Assembly (NCBI GenBank): GCA_021646405.1
Contig: SOER01000026.1
Coordinates: 1-45,050, forward strand
DNA: 45,050 nucleotides
Source of the DNA: Candidatus Loosdrechtia aerotolerans
GTDB taxonomy: Bacteria > Planctomycetota > Brocadiia > Brocadiales > Brocadiaceae
Direction: 5' to 3'
The position numbers and the translations under genes are program-made. This document shows, in pieces, positions 1-8,661 of the stretch; the stretch's first letter is position 1, and the number at the start of each line of letters is the position of its first letter. The notes below the pieces were generated by a model, which worked only from the letters and a program-made list of their open reading frames with translations, was not told the origin of the DNA and ran no database searches.

Positions 1-127
1 GAATTGTGAAAGGCTACAGTTGGATTTACTCTTCTACTTAGTGAGTCTGTTTGAAGAGCCGTGTGCGGTAATTCTGCATGCACGGTTCTGTGAGGGGCGG
101 CGGGAGTAATCCTGCCGTCTACTCGAC
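1..127 (+). ncRNA. 3' end of a group II intron (domains V and VI)
   Basis: Positions 56-90 fold as a typical domain V: the lower stem GAGCCGTG pairs with CACGGTTC (81-88), there is a two-base bulge at 79-80, and a short upper stem is closed by a small loop. The catalytic AGC triad is at 57-59. Positions about 98-118 form a domain VI-like hairpin (CGGCGGGA with TCCTGCCG), and the intron probably ends in the AC at 126-127. The start of the window therefore lies in domain IV or later; the reverse transcriptase/maturase ORF and the 5' end would be upstream, outside the window. The downstream exon (128 on) is not recognisable as a gene. Confidence 0.8.
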
Positions 128-286
128 TCCGGAAATAAGTACAGCACTATTCCATACTCTGAAGGAAGCGGCTACATGGGATTACATGACTGGCCCCTTT
201 ATTTACGTGTAATTTTATGCGATAATAAAATCCACAATTGTCATTTTGAATCTAATGTGAGACCCCAAACGGGTTCAAGTTTGTAA

Positions 287-352
287 CTTGATTGTATAGG
301 AATTTTCATTTTATATAAGCGGGTTTGCGGGTAGGTGTAATTATAAGGGTAA
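287..352. repeat. Repeat module A, left-end fragment
   Basis: This stretch begins CTTGATTGTATAGG and is nearly identical to the left part of the module A copies at 7107 and 21956. Here the similarity stops after about 65 bases, so this copy lacks the inverted-repeat arms. Confidence 0.75.
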
Positions 353-387
353 TGAAGGCAATATATTACCATAATGTTTCTTTCTGT

Positions 388-475
388 AGTGGAATGAAGG
401 ATTTCAGGATGGCACTCTGTATTCTGTCACCCTGAGTGGAGCGAAGGGTCTCATCCCTGATGAAAGAGATTCATT
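388..475. repeat. Repeat module B, partial copy
   Basis: This stretch, starting AGTGGAATGAAGGATTTCAG, matches the module B copies at about 8431-8519 and 21741-21830 with a few substitutions. It resembles the widespread spurious-protein repeat whose translation reads like HPERSEGSQ. Confidence 0.75.
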
Positions 476-526
476 CAGTGAGTGAGGCATTAATTAAGAA
501 AGCAGTCAACAGGAGAAGTCTTAAGT

Positions 527-1219
527 ATGATTAAAAATATTTTATGGGATAATGATGGGGTGCTTGTTGATACGGAGAAATTATATTTTCAGGCAACCCA
601 GATCGTACTGCACGAATTAGGTATTGTTTTTCACCAGCATGACTATTTGAAGTTCATGGAGAATGGTACCTCTGCATTTGAACTTACAAAAAATTGTGGG
701 ATTTCAGAAGACCATATTGCAATCAAAAGGCAAAGAAGGGACAGCATCTATCAAGAACTGATTAAAAAGGAAGATATTTGTTTTCCCCATGTAGGCACGG
801 TTATCAAAGAGCTAAGTAATCAATATACCATGGGCATTGTGACATCTTCCACCCGTGAACACTTTCACGCCATTCATGAGAAAACTGATCTGCTTCCCTA
901 TTTTGATTTTGTGATTACCAGTGAGGAGTGTCACTACCATAAACCCCATCCGGAACCTTATCAGAAAGGACTGGAGAAGATTCGGGGCACAACGGAAAAT
1001 ACTATTGTTATCGAAGATTCCATAAGAGGGCTTCTTTCCGCACTTTCTACAGGTCTTAAGTGTATTATTATCCAGAACGCATTGACAAGAGATTTGCATT
1101 TTCCAGAGGCCTGGCATGTTATTCCGTCCATTGTTGAACTACCAAACATACTTCAAAATTCCAGAAAACAAATTCCAAATTTTAAAATCGGGAACAGGAC
1201 GCAGATGGACGCTGATTAA
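527..1219 (+). CDS. HAD-superfamily hydrolase (beta-phosphoglucomutase-like phosphatase)
   Basis: This is a probable cytoplasmic phosphatase or phosphomutase of the haloacid dehalogenase superfamily, subfamily I. Motif I is DNDGVLVDTE with D8 and D10, motif II is GIVTSST (T106-S108), motif III has K139 in HKPHPEPY, and motif IV is IEDS (E163, D164). A helical cap lies between motifs I and II, as in beta-phosphoglucomutase and phosphoglycolate phosphatase. At 230 residues it is close to family length. The start is supported by AGGAG at 511-515. The last ~20 residues run into repeat-like DNA (a GCAGATGGACGCTGATTAACGC phrase), so the original C-terminus may have been replaced by repeat sequence. 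The substrate cannot be told; the next genes suggest sugar phosphate. Confidence 0.8.
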   Translation: MIKNILWDNDGVLVDTEKLYFQATQIVLHELGIVFHQHDYLKFMENGTSAFELTKNCGISEDHIAIKRQRRDSIYQELIKKEDICFPHVGTVIKELSNQYTMGIVTSSTREHFHAIHEKTDLLPYFDFVITSEECHYHKPHPEPYQKGLEKIRGTTENTIVIEDSIRGLLSALSTGLKCIIIQNALTRDLHFPEAWHVIPSIVELPNILQNSRKQIPNFKIGNRTQMDAD

Positions 1220-1377
1220 CGCAGATTTTTTACGTTTGGAATTTGAGATTTGTGATTTGGAAATTATTTGGAATTTGGGATTTTTACAAAAACACCAAAT
1301 ATAAATAAATTCCAACAGAGTAACTATTCAGGTTCCCGGTTCAGGGTCCAGGGGTATATGCATTAAGCTGAGCCCTA

Positions 1378-1405
1378 GTAGAGACGCAAAATCTTGCGTC
1401 TCTAC
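1378..1405. repeat. Palindromic repeat, 12-bp stem
   Basis: GTAGAGACGCAA (1378-1389) pairs perfectly with TTGCGTCTCTAC (1394-1405) around a 4-base loop. It is not followed by a T-run, so it reads as a REP-like palindrome and not an intrinsic terminator. Confidence 0.8.
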
Positions 1406-1482
1406 CTGGGATCTGCCACAGGCTTGTTCCCAAACCATGTGCTGAGCCTGCCCGAAGCATTTGTTTGGGACATAATAGGCAT

Positions 1483-1523
1483 CGAAACTCTGTTTCGATG
1501 ATGAAACACGAAACAGAGTTTCG
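1483..1523. repeat. Perfect 15-bp inverted repeat
   Basis: CGAAACTCTGTTTCG (1483-1497) and its exact reverse complement CGAAACAGAGTTTCG (1509-1523) are separated by 11 bases. Confidence 0.8.
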
Positions 1524-1534
1524 TCTGGCATGGT

Positions 1535-1557
1535 GTTCCCAAACAGAGTTTGGGAAC
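1535..1557. repeat. Hairpin, 10-bp stem with AGA loop
   Basis: GTTCCCAAAC and GTTTGGGAAC pair perfectly around AGA. The phrase overlaps in wording with the preceding CAGAGTTT repeat, suggesting that this cluster grew from related palindromes. Confidence 0.75.
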
Positions 1558-1617
1558 AAGTCAACCCTGAACCCTGAACCCTAAGTAGTTACCAAACTCT
1601 AAATGAAGGAGGTGAAA

Positions 1618-3195
1618 ATGAAGCAGAAAAGGGAATTAGTTATCTCCAGAACTGATTTTGATGCTGTTATTTTTGACCTTGATGGGGTGGTTACCGATAC
1701 TGCCTCTGTTCATGCGAAGGCATGGAAAAAGTTGTTTGATGACTTTTTATCCCGCTATGCTGCCCACCATCCCGATATACCTTCCGAGCCTTTTGATATT
1801 GATACAGATTACCGCCTTTACGTTGACGGCAAACCGCGCCTTGACGGTGTGAGAAGTTTCCTTGTATCGAGAGGCATTCACCTGCCCGAGGGCCGGTCAG
1901 ATGACCCGGCGGATACAGAGACTATCCACGGTCTGGGCAAACGGAAGAATGAGTATTTTCAGAAATACATACAGGAGCAGGGTGTTGACGTGTATGAATC
2001 GACCGTGGATTTTATCCATAATTTAAAAAAACACGGTTTTAAGACAGCAGTCATATCCTCCAGTAAAAACTGCGCCACGATTCTTGATTCGGTGAATCTC
2101 GCTGATCTTTTTGATGTGAGGGTAGACGGTGTTGATTCGGAGACCCTTGGTATTCCAGGGAAACCGGCACCGGATATATTTAATGAGGCTGCACGGCAAT
2201 TAAAGGTAAAACCGGAACGGGCCATTGTGGTTGAGGATTCCATTTCCGGTGTTCAGGCCGGGCGTGCAGGTAAGTTTAGGGTTGTGATAGGGGTAAACCG
2301 TAAAGGAGATTGGGACTCTTTGCTGAAAAACGGGGCTAATATGGCTGTTGATGACCTTTCCGGGATTGATATTATAAATGACATTGAAACAGAGGGGGCA
2401 TTGCCCCGGGCACTGGATAGTTTTGAAGAAATTGCCCGTCAGGCCAGGGGAAAACGCATGGCGGTATTTCTTGACTACGACGGAACGCTGACACCGATAG
2501 CTGATACACCGGATAAGGCGATTATGTCGGAGGATATGCGACAGGCTGTTGTTGCACTATCCAAACATTGCATCGTAGGAATTATCAGCGGCCGTGATTT
2601 GAAAGATGTCCGCCGTATGATAAATATCGATTCTATCGTCTATGCAGGCAGTCATGGCTTTGATATAGCCGGGCCAGAAGGTATGCATGCGGAAAGCCAG
2701 GTAGGGACAGAGTTTCTGCCTGTCCTTGATAAGGCAGAGCAGGAGCTTTCCCGGACGCTTAGTCCGATCAAAGGGGTACTTGTGGAACGAAAGAAATTTG
2801 CCATTGCCGTTCATTACCGGCTTGCAGCACCGGAGCATACAGATGAGATTGAAAAAGTTATAGATAAAGTTGCGGCAGCGCATCCTGAGCTTCGGAAAAC
2901 ATACGGTAAGAAAATCTTTGAACTCCAGCCCGATATTGAATGGCATAAAGGGAAGGCATTGCTTTCACTCCTTGCAGCCCTTAACCTCGACAGCGATGAT
3001 GTTCTGCCGGTTTATATAGGTGACGATGTAACCGATGAAGATGCCTTAAGGGTACTTAAGGGCAGAGGAATTGGGATTGCCGTCCAGGACGAACCTTACG
3101 AAACCGCCGCCTCTTACAGCCTGAGGAATCCCGATGAGGTCAGAGAATTCCTGCTTGAATTGATTCCTATTTGTAAAGGAGGACAGAATGAATAA
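1618..3195 (+). CDS. Beta-phosphoglucomutase-like HAD domain fused to trehalose-phosphatase
   Basis: This is a cytoplasmic two-domain protein of 525 residues. Residues ~10-245 are a beta-phosphoglucomutase-type HAD domain (FDLDGVVTDT, D20/D22; SSSKNC; GKPAPDIF; VEDSISG). Residues ~275-515 are a trehalose-6-phosphatase (OtsB-type) HAD domain (LDYDGTLTPI, D286/D288; GIISGRDL; HGFDIAGPEG; YIGDDVTDEDA). An upstream ATG at 1603 is in frame, but AAGGAGGTG (1606-1614) sits just before the ATG at 1618, which is the likely start. The stop overlaps the start of the GH65 gene by 8 bases, implying translational coupling. The domain order HAD-OtsB followed by GH65 matches the three-domain OtsB1 protein of mycobacteria, here split into two genes. 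The role is probably trehalose or other alpha-glucoside turnover to glucose 6-phosphate. Confidence 0.85.
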   Translation: MKQKRELVISRTDFDAVIFDLDGVVTDTASVHAKAWKKLFDDFLSRYAAHHPDIPSEPFDIDTDYRLYVDGKPRLDGVRSFLVSRGIHLPEGRSDDPADTETIHGLGKRKNEYFQKYIQEQGVDVYESTVDFIHNLKKHGFKTAVISSSKNCATILDSVNLADLFDVRVDGVDSETLGIPGKPAPDIFNEAARQLKVKPERAIVVEDSISGVQAGRAGKFRVVIGVNRKGDWDSLLKNGANMAVDDLSGIDIINDIETEGALPRALDSFEEIARQARGKRMAVFLDYDGTLTPIADTPDKAIMSEDMRQAVVALSKHCIVGIISGRDLKDVRRMINIDSIVYAGSHGFDIAGPEGMHAESQVGTEFLPVLDKAEQELSRTLSPIKGVLVERKKFAIAVHYRLAAPEHTDEIEKVIDKVAAAHPELRKTYGKKIFELQPDIEWHKGKALLSLLAALNLDSDDVLPVYIGDDVTDEDALRVLKGRGIGIAVQDEPYETAASYSLRNPDEVREFLLELIPICKGGQNE

Positions 3196-5581
3196 CTGGA
3201 TACTAGCGTACGATGGCTTTGATCCCGAAACAGAGAACTTACGGGAGGCACTCTGTACACTGGGAAACGGATATTTTGCTACCAGGGGAGCGGCATCGGA
3301 AGCTGAAGCCGGCGAGATACATTATCCCGGTACATATCTGGCCGGGGGATACAATCGCCTGAAAACAGAAATCGCAGGCCGTGTGGTCGAAAACGAAGAT
3401 CTTGTGAACATGCCCAACTGGCTTGTCCTTACGTTCAGGCTGGAAGGTGGTAACTGGTTTAATCTGATGTCGGTAGATATACTTTCCTATAAACAGGAAC
3501 TTGACATAAAGCGTGGCGTCCTCATGCGTACCGTCAGATTCAGGGATAAACAAAAGAAGGAGACTACCGTTACCAGTCAGCGAATAGTCCATATGGACAA
3601 TATGCACCTGGCTGCACTGATGACTACCATTACACCGGAAAACTGGTCGGGGCGTATAGAGATACGTTCGGCACTTGACGGGACGGTCATAAATGCCGGG
3701 GTTGAGCGGTATAAACAACTGAATAGCAAACACCTTGAGCCTTTGAAGACGGGGACGTTCGATAAAGACGGCATATATTTGCTGGTGCAGACCAATCAGT
3801 CAAATATCCGTATTGCCGAGGCGGCCAGAACCCGCATATACAGAGGCAACGAAGAGACTGATACAGAAAGAAATATTTTTGAAGAATCCGGGCATATTGC
3901 GCAGGATATTGTCGTGTCAGACGCAAAACAGGGCGAACCTTTGAGGGTAGAAAAGATCGTCTCTTTCTATACATCCAGGGACTTTGCCATCTCGGAACCG
4001 GTGCTTGATGCTATCGAGGTCGTCAGGCTTGCAGACGATTTTGGACAGCTCTTTGAGAGTCATATCATGGAATGGGATCATCTGTGGGACAGGTGTGATA
4101 TCCAGGTATCGGACAGCGGTCGCAGCCAGATGGTTCTCAGGTTGCACATCTTCCATCTGCTCCAGACCGTCTCAAGAAATTCTATTGATCTTGATATAGG
4201 TATACCCGCAAGGGGTTGGCACGGTGAGGCGTACAGGGGGCATATATTCTGGGATGAGCTCTTTATTTTCCCTTACCTTAATCTGAGGATTCCTGTTCTG
4301 ACCCGATCCCTGCTCCTTTACCGTTACAGAAGGTTGGACAAAGCCCGTATGGCAGCAAGAGAGGAAGGATTCAGAGGGGCTTTGTTTCCGTGGCAGAGCG
4401 GCAGCAACGGCAGGGAAGAAACGCAGAAGCTCCATCTGAATCCCAAATCGGGCCGATGGCTTCCGGATAACACACATTTACAGCGTCATGTCAATGCCGC
4501 TATTGCGTATAACGTCTGGCAGTATTTTAAAATAACAGGCGATATGGAATTTATGGCCACGTACGGCACGGAGATTATCTTAGAAATCGCCAGGTTTTTC
4601 GCAAGTATTACCTCATATAACGAGGAGATTGGCCGCTACGAAATTCGCGGTGTAATTGGTCCCGACGAATACCATGATCAATATCCGGATGCGGAGAACC
4701 CCGGACTTAACAATAATGTATACACAAACGTCATGAGCGTCTGGGTACTCTGCACCGCTGTCAGGGCCCTTGAGATCCTGCCGCCTGAAAGACGAAGCGA
4801 TCTGCGGGAGACGATCGGGCTGAATGAGTCAGAGATCGAACTCTGGCGGGATATAATCCATAAGATGCGGATTGTTTTTCATGGTGATGGTATCATTAGC
4901 CAGTTTGAGGGGTATGACAACCTGATGGAGTTCGATTGGGAGGGATATAGGCAAAAATACGGAGATATACGCCGTCTTGACCGTATACTCGAGGCAGAAG
5001 GGGATAGTGCAAACCGTTATAAGGTCTCGAAACAGGCCGATGTGTTGATGCTCTTTTATCTCTTTTCTTCAGAAGAACTGCATGAGCTCTTTACTCAAAT
5101 GGGTTATGATTTTGACCCACAGATCATGCCGAAGAACATAGAGTATTACCTGGAACGGAGTTCCCATGGCTCGACATTGAGCAACGTTGTTCATTCATGG
5201 GTCCTGGCACGGTCAGATCGGTTTCGTTCCTGGAAACTTTTCAATATGGCACTGGAAAGTGATATATTTGACATCCAGGGGGGGACGACACATGAAGGCA
5301 TCCATTTAGGTGCAATGGCAGGGACAGTGGATATTATTCAGCGATGTTATACAGGAATGGAGTTTAAGGATGATGTCGTTTATTTCAATCCGAGGATACC
5401 GGAAGGGCTGGGCAAACTGGTCATAAGAATTAAACACAGGGGAAATTGGCTTGATGTGATTACAACACCTGAGTCAATGACCATTGCATCAAGCAAGTAC
5501 AAGTTACAGGCAACGAGAGTGGGATTCCGGGATAAGGTGTATGAATTAAGACCAGGCGATACCTTGAAGTTTGATGTGTAG
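3188..5581 (+). CDS. Glycoside hydrolase family 65 disaccharide phosphorylase
   Basis: This is a 797-residue GH65 enzyme of the maltose/trehalose/kojibiose phosphorylase type, which splits an alpha-glucoside with phosphate into beta-glucose 1-phosphate and the other sugar. Visible family marks are the N-terminal GNGYFATRGA motif, RGHIFWDELFIFPYL, the GPDEYHD motif with the general-acid glutamate E494, the KQADV motif, and the SSHGSTLSNVVHS phosphate-binding loop near the C-terminus. AAAGGAGG (3176-3183) precedes the ATG, which overlaps the upstream stop. The beta-glucose 1-phosphate made would be the substrate of the upstream HAD domain. The sugar specificity cannot be read from the sequence; the fused trehalose-phosphatase upstream hints at trehalose or trehalose 6-phosphate. 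Confidence 0.9.
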   Translation: MNNWILAYDGFDPETENLREALCTLGNGYFATRGAASEAEAGEIHYPGTYLAGGYNRLKTEIAGRVVENEDLVNMPNWLVLTFRLEGGNWFNLMSVDILSYKQELDIKRGVLMRTVRFRDKQKKETTVTSQRIVHMDNMHLAALMTTITPENWSGRIEIRSALDGTVINAGVERYKQLNSKHLEPLKTGTFDKDGIYLLVQTNQSNIRIAEAARTRIYRGNEETDTERNIFEESGHIAQDIVVSDAKQGEPLRVEKIVSFYTSRDFAISEPVLDAIEVVRLADDFGQLFESHIMEWDHLWDRCDIQVSDSGRSQMVLRLHIFHLLQTVSRNSIDLDIGIPARGWHGEAYRGHIFWDELFIFPYLNLRIPVLTRSLLLYRYRRLDKARMAAREEGFRGALFPWQSGSNGREETQKLHLNPKSGRWLPDNTHLQRHVNAAIAYNVWQYFKITGDMEFMATYGTEIILEIARFFASITSYNEEIGRYEIRGVIGPDEYHDQYPDAENPGLNNNVYTNVMSVWVLCTAVRALEILPPERRSDLRETIGLNESEIELWRDIIHKMRIVFHGDGIISQFEGYDNLMEFDWEGYRQKYGDIRRLDRILEAEGDSANRYKVSKQADVLMLFYLFSSEELHELFTQMGYDFDPQIMPKNIEYYLERSSHGSTLSNVVHSWVLARSDRFRSWKLFNMALESDIFDIQGGTTHEGIHLGAMAGTVDIIQRCYTGMEFKDDVVYFNPRIPEGLGKLVIRIKHRGNWLDVITTPESMTIASSKYKLQATRVGFRDKVYELRPGDTLKFDV

Positions 5582-5969
5582 TATGAATTTGGTTTTTTTA
5601 TCTCTCGATTACCTCAGGGTAATTTATAAACTGGTTTTAGCCTCACGGTTACCTCATGATTGCCATCGATGTAACCGCAGTGGGTTCAGGTTTATAACCT
5701 GAACCTGCTTGGAAGGAATTTCAAACCAGGTGTACCTCCCCTTTGCCTGTCCTGAGAGGAGGCGAAGGGATGGGGGAGGTTAGGTGGGGGTGTTGGAAAG
5801 GATCTGTCGCATGTTCCCTCACCTTAATCCTTCAAAATATTTTCCTTCTATGTGTGATAGCAGGTATTCTGATATACTACAATACAGATAAACCTTAGGC
5901 ATATAATTTGATGGTGTTTTTTTAATTCTGAAAAGAGGAAACAAGATAGCGGGGAACGGGAGATTTTGT
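5582..5969. other. Intergenic region with two imperfect palindromes
   Basis: No gene is seen. GTTCAGGTT-TAT-AACCTGAAC (5684-5704) is a perfect 9-bp hairpin. A longer imperfect palindrome at about 5730-5782 begins ACCTCCCC and ends GGGGGAGGT, with CCTTTGCCT/AGGCGAAGG inside. No intrinsic terminator with a T-run follows the GH65 gene. Confidence 0.65.
5684..5704. repeat. Palindrome, 9-bp stem
   Basis: GTTCAGGTT pairs exactly with AACCTGAAC around TAT. A degenerate relative lies at 273-291. Confidence 0.7.
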
Positions 5970-7070
5970 ATGAAAAAATGTTTTATGATCGTTATGCTGG
6001 TACTTATGGTAGTCAGCAGCCAGAAAGGTGGTAGTGCTATGGAAGGAAAGGTTGAAAGACCCGGGATGCAGGGAGGTGAAATCAGCGTTGCTACATTTGC
6101 AGGTGGTTGCTTCTGGTGTACGGAGGCCGATTTCGAGAAACTGCCGGGTGTTGTGAAGGTTGTATCGGGGTATTCCGGCGGTCATAAGGAAGATCCTACT
6201 TATAATGAAGTCTCTTCTGGTAAAACCGGACATGTCGAGGCTGTACAGGTTTATTATGATCCTTCCGTGATTACGTATGAAGAAATTCTTGATTATTTCT
6301 GGCGGCATATCGATCCGACTGATCCGGGAGGGCAGTTTATCGACCGGGGACCGCAGTACCGGAGTGTAATTTTCTATCATACCGAAGAACAGAAGGAATT
6401 GGTAGAGCAGTCGAAAAAAACATTCGAACAGTCTGGAAAATTTAACAGACCAATTGTTACGGAGATCTTGCCTTTCGCCAGATTCTATGAGGCAGAGGAA
6501 TATCATCAGGACTATTACAATAAGCATCCGCTACAATACAAATTTTACCGGCACGGCTCGGGCCGTGATCAACGCCGGAGAGAGGTATGGGGTGATGAGA
6601 TGGGAGATACCGATCTGAAGAAGAAAAACTATGAAAAACCGGATGACGCAACGTTGCAAAAGACACTGAGTCCTTTACAATACAAAGTGACACAGAAAAA
6701 AGGTACGGAACCGCCTTTTAAGAATGAATACTGGGACAACAAGAGGGAGGGTATCTACGTTGATATCGTTTCAGGAGAGCCGGTTTTCAGCTCGCTTGAT
6801 AAATTCGATTCGGGCACCGGATGGCCAAGCTTCACAAGGCCCCTTGAGCCTGATAACATTGTTGAAAAAGAAGATCGGAGTCTCTTTATGACACGAATTG
6901 AAGTAAGAAGTAAACATGGTGATTCGCATCTGGGCCACGTATTCCACGATGGCCCGGAGCCGACGGGGCTTCGCTACTGTATTAACTCGGCGGCACTGCG
7001 GTTTATTTCTAAAGAGGATCTTGAAAAAGAAGGGTATGGACAGTACCTGAGTTTATTTGAAAATAAATGA
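5970..7070 (+). CDS. msrAB: Secreted bifunctional methionine sulfoxide reductase MsrA-MsrB
   Basis: This 366-residue protein repairs oxidised methionine (S- and R-sulfoxides). Residues 1-23 look like a signal peptide (basic MKK, hydrophobic stretch, then SSQKGGSA), so it probably works in the periplasm. The MsrA domain (~38-200) starts with GGCFWC, catalytic C47, followed by C50. The MsrB domain (~225-360) has SGTGWPSF and the catalytic [10 protein letters not shown]337. The MsrB zinc CxxC pairs are absent, and the residue before GWPSF, a Cys in many MsrBs, is T283, so its disulfide recycling must differ from the two-Cys forms. GGGAG (5958-5962) supports the start. Similar fusions occur in many bacteria (PilB-type and MsrAB). 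It stands alone between repeat regions. Confidence 0.9.
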   Translation: MKKCFMIVMLVLMVVSSQKGGSAMEGKVERPGMQGGEISVATFAGGCFWCTEADFEKLPGVVKVVSGYSGGHKEDPTYNEVSSGKTGHVEAVQVYYDPSVITYEEILDYFWRHIDPTDPGGQFIDRGPQYRSVIFYHTEEQKELVEQSKKTFEQSGKFNRPIVTEILPFARFYEAEEYHQDYYNKHPLQYKFYRHGSGRDQRRREVWGDEMGDTDLKKKNYEKPDDATLQKTLSPLQYKVTQKKGTEPPFKNEYWDNKREGIYVDIVSGEPVFSSLDKFDSGTGWPSFTRPLEPDNIVEKEDRSLFMTRIEVRSKHGDSHLGHVFHDGPEPTGLRYCINSAALRFISKEDLEKEGYGQYLSLFENK

Positions 7071-7319
7071 AGACAACAATATTATACCTGAATATTCTTC
7101 CCTTAGCTTGATTGTATAGGAATTTTCATTTTATGTAAGCGGGTTTGCGGGTAGGTGTAATTATAAGGTTAATGATGTTACTATGATGCAACAGTGATTC
7201 TTTATGTCCAATTGTTTTTAATCCCGAAGGGATGCCATGATTATAGCAAAAGACCTCAGAAGAATTGTAAACCCCGAAGGGGTGACATACTTGTAAATAA
7301 AAAATGAAAATAACAGCTA

Positions 7320-8182
7320 TAGTTAACAGCAGTTGAAACCGAACAAATAAGAAACACACCGAGAGAGTACTTCAGAAGTTCTCTGAGCCATAGAGGCAAC
7401 AAAGCCATTGAACGATCGAATTAACGTCTTAAGAGTTTTCCAACAGATATTATAGGAAAGGGCTTTTTTCGCCCATCGAATCCATTGTTCGGCAGCATTC
7501 ATCTTTGGACTATGAGAAGGTAAATGATGTATATGAATATCGGTTTCTTTCCCCGTCTGTTTCGTAATAGTACCCCGGTGATAAGGTGCATTATCCCAAA
7601 TAGCATCAATATGATAGCCTGGCAAACAAGCACGGATTTTCTTCAGAAATCGAGCAGTGTTTTCTTGCGCAAATACCGTCGTGCTGTATGGGGATGAACC
7701 GTTTTCCCAAATACCTTTTTTATATAAGCGGCCACACTCTTACCGCTCCAGCGACCAGTTTTTATCCCACTCTGGCGTGGAGGCTTCTGTACTGCCTGAT
7801 ACAAGACCTCAAATTCCTCTTTACTCAGATATGGTTCTTGAGGGCTTTTGAACTCTGGCACCAAACCCTCTATTCCTTTCTGATTAAAACTATGCACCCA
7901 CTCACTTACTGTTTGACGCCTCCGGTGGATTTGCCCGGCAACACTCTGTACCGATTTCCCGGAGGCAATAAGTGCCAATGCCAGATATCGTTCTCTCAAA
8001 CGCTTGTTTTCAGTAGCAATGCTTTTCTGAAGCAGGGTTTCGGTTGTTTCTCCCCATTTCGGATCCAATTGAAGCATAGGATACCTCCTCTTATAACTTG
8101 TTTACAAACTTTCATAACTTCCTTACAGAAGTATCCTTTTAAACAATTTTATTTCCTGTTCGGTTTCAACTGCTGTTAACTA
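7320..8182 (-). mobile_element. IS630-type insertion element, internally deleted
   Basis: The 863-bp element has 26-bp perfect terminal inverted repeats (7320-7345 and 8157-8182, beginning TAGTTAACAGCAGTTGAAAC) and is flanked by TA at 7318-7319 and 8183-8184. The related module at 22163-22164 carries a single TA at the same place, so TA target duplication can be read directly. This is the IS630/Tc1-mariner signature. It carries one decayed transposase gene on the minus strand. Intact relatives are usually 1.0-1.2 kb, consistent with an internal deletion. Confidence 0.9.
7323..8077 (-). pseudogene. IS630-family transposase, broken by internal deletion and frame change
   Basis: The 5' part (8077-7643, 144 residues) is the helix-turn-helix and winged-helix DNA-binding region: LALIASGKSVQSVAGQIHRR, then GRWSGKSVAAYIKKVFGKTV, ending at a stop. 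GAGGAGG precedes its ATG. The 3' part in another frame (about 7690-7323) encodes the end of the DDE domain: second Asp in IWDNAPYHRG and the catalytic Glu in SPKMNAAEQWIRWAKK. The segment between the winged helix and the second Asp, which should carry the first catalytic Asp (usually DEAHF-like), is missing. The two halves cannot form a working enzyme even with frameshifting. The C-terminus reads into the terminal inverted repeat. Confidence 0.8.
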
Positions 8183-8342
8183 TAACCCTGAACGGTGGTG
8201 CCAAAACCTTGTGGTGAGCTTGTCGAACTAACAGCTTCATAATGTCACCCCTTCGGGGTTATTAGTCTGTGGTTTATTCTTTTGCTATAATCATTTCACC
8301 CTTTCGGGGTTAAGTACATTGCATAGGAATTTTTCATGTGTT

Positions 8343-8643
8343 CAGTATAAGATGCTCTCTTAACACCATGAAAAGACGAGATTCTTCGCTGCCGCTCAGA
8401 ATGACAAATTCCCTGCTGACGTTTCATCCAGAGTGGAATGAAGGATTTCAGGATGGCACCCTCTATTCTGTCATCCTGAGTGGTGCGAAGGGTCTCATCC
8501 CTGATGAAAGAGATTCATTCTTGCACGAGAGAGTGATACCATGTATTGTCATAGGGTATATACCAAAAGTCGGATGTCCGGGGTGTAACAACTATACCAT
8601 GGAGTGTGTTGAGTAAAAGTCCGCTGAAGGCGGTAAGTTCATG
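8343..8643. repeat. Repeat module B, full copy
   Basis: The module runs from AGTATAAGATGCTCTCTTAAC to the CCGCTGAAGGCGG palindrome and GTAAGTTCAT. The same module lies at 21531-21957 in the same orientation, and a fragment is at 388-475. An open frame across it (MTNSLLTFHPEWNEGFQD and so on) is the known style of spurious repeat translation and is not counted as a gene. Confidence 0.8.
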
Positions 8644-8661
8644 CATATGCCCTTCATCATC

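Larger units (their letters stand above)
128..526. other. Intergenic region with repeat fragments
   Basis: No gene is seen. The stretch holds the left part of repeat module A (287-352) and a fragment of repeat module B (388-475), both found again at 7.1-8.6 kb and 21.5-22.3 kb. A GTTCAAGTTTGTAACTTGA near-palindrome (273-291) resembles the perfect hairpin at 5684-5704. An AGGAG at 511-515 is the ribosome binding site of the next gene. Confidence 0.7.
1220..1602. other. Intergenic palindrome cluster
   Basis: No gene is seen. The region carries three perfect palindromes (1378-1405, 1483-1523, 1535-1557) and a short tandem CCCTGAACCCTGAA phrase (about 1564-1582) that recurs at about 16609-16622. 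Short open frames on the minus strand here are just translations of the palindromes. Confidence 0.7.
7107..8322. repeat. Repeat module A (MITE-like), copy interrupted by an IS630-type element
   Basis: Positions 7107-7319 and 8183-8322 together match, with few changes, the uninterrupted copy at 21956-22300. Its arms at about 7219-7287 and 8242-8312 are imperfect inverted repeats. Each arm carries CCCGAAGGGG-type hairpins and the phrase ATGATTATAGCAAAAGA (as its reverse complement in the right arm). No coding capacity is seen in the module itself. Confidence 0.85.

Noticed and set aside
7323-8077. Programmed frameshift joining the two IS630 frames
   Set aside because: Even with a frameshift the segment holding the first catalytic Asp is missing, so no working enzyme would result.
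7688-8179. Plus-strand open frame of 163 codons
   Set aside because: It is the antisense of the IS630 transposase, and its end reads into the terminal inverted repeat.
8338-8616. Open frame reading MTNSLLTFHPEWNEGFQD as a gene
   Set aside because: It is the translation of repeat module B; the same frame occurs at 21630-21983 and resembles the well-known spurious HPERSEG-type repeat proteins.
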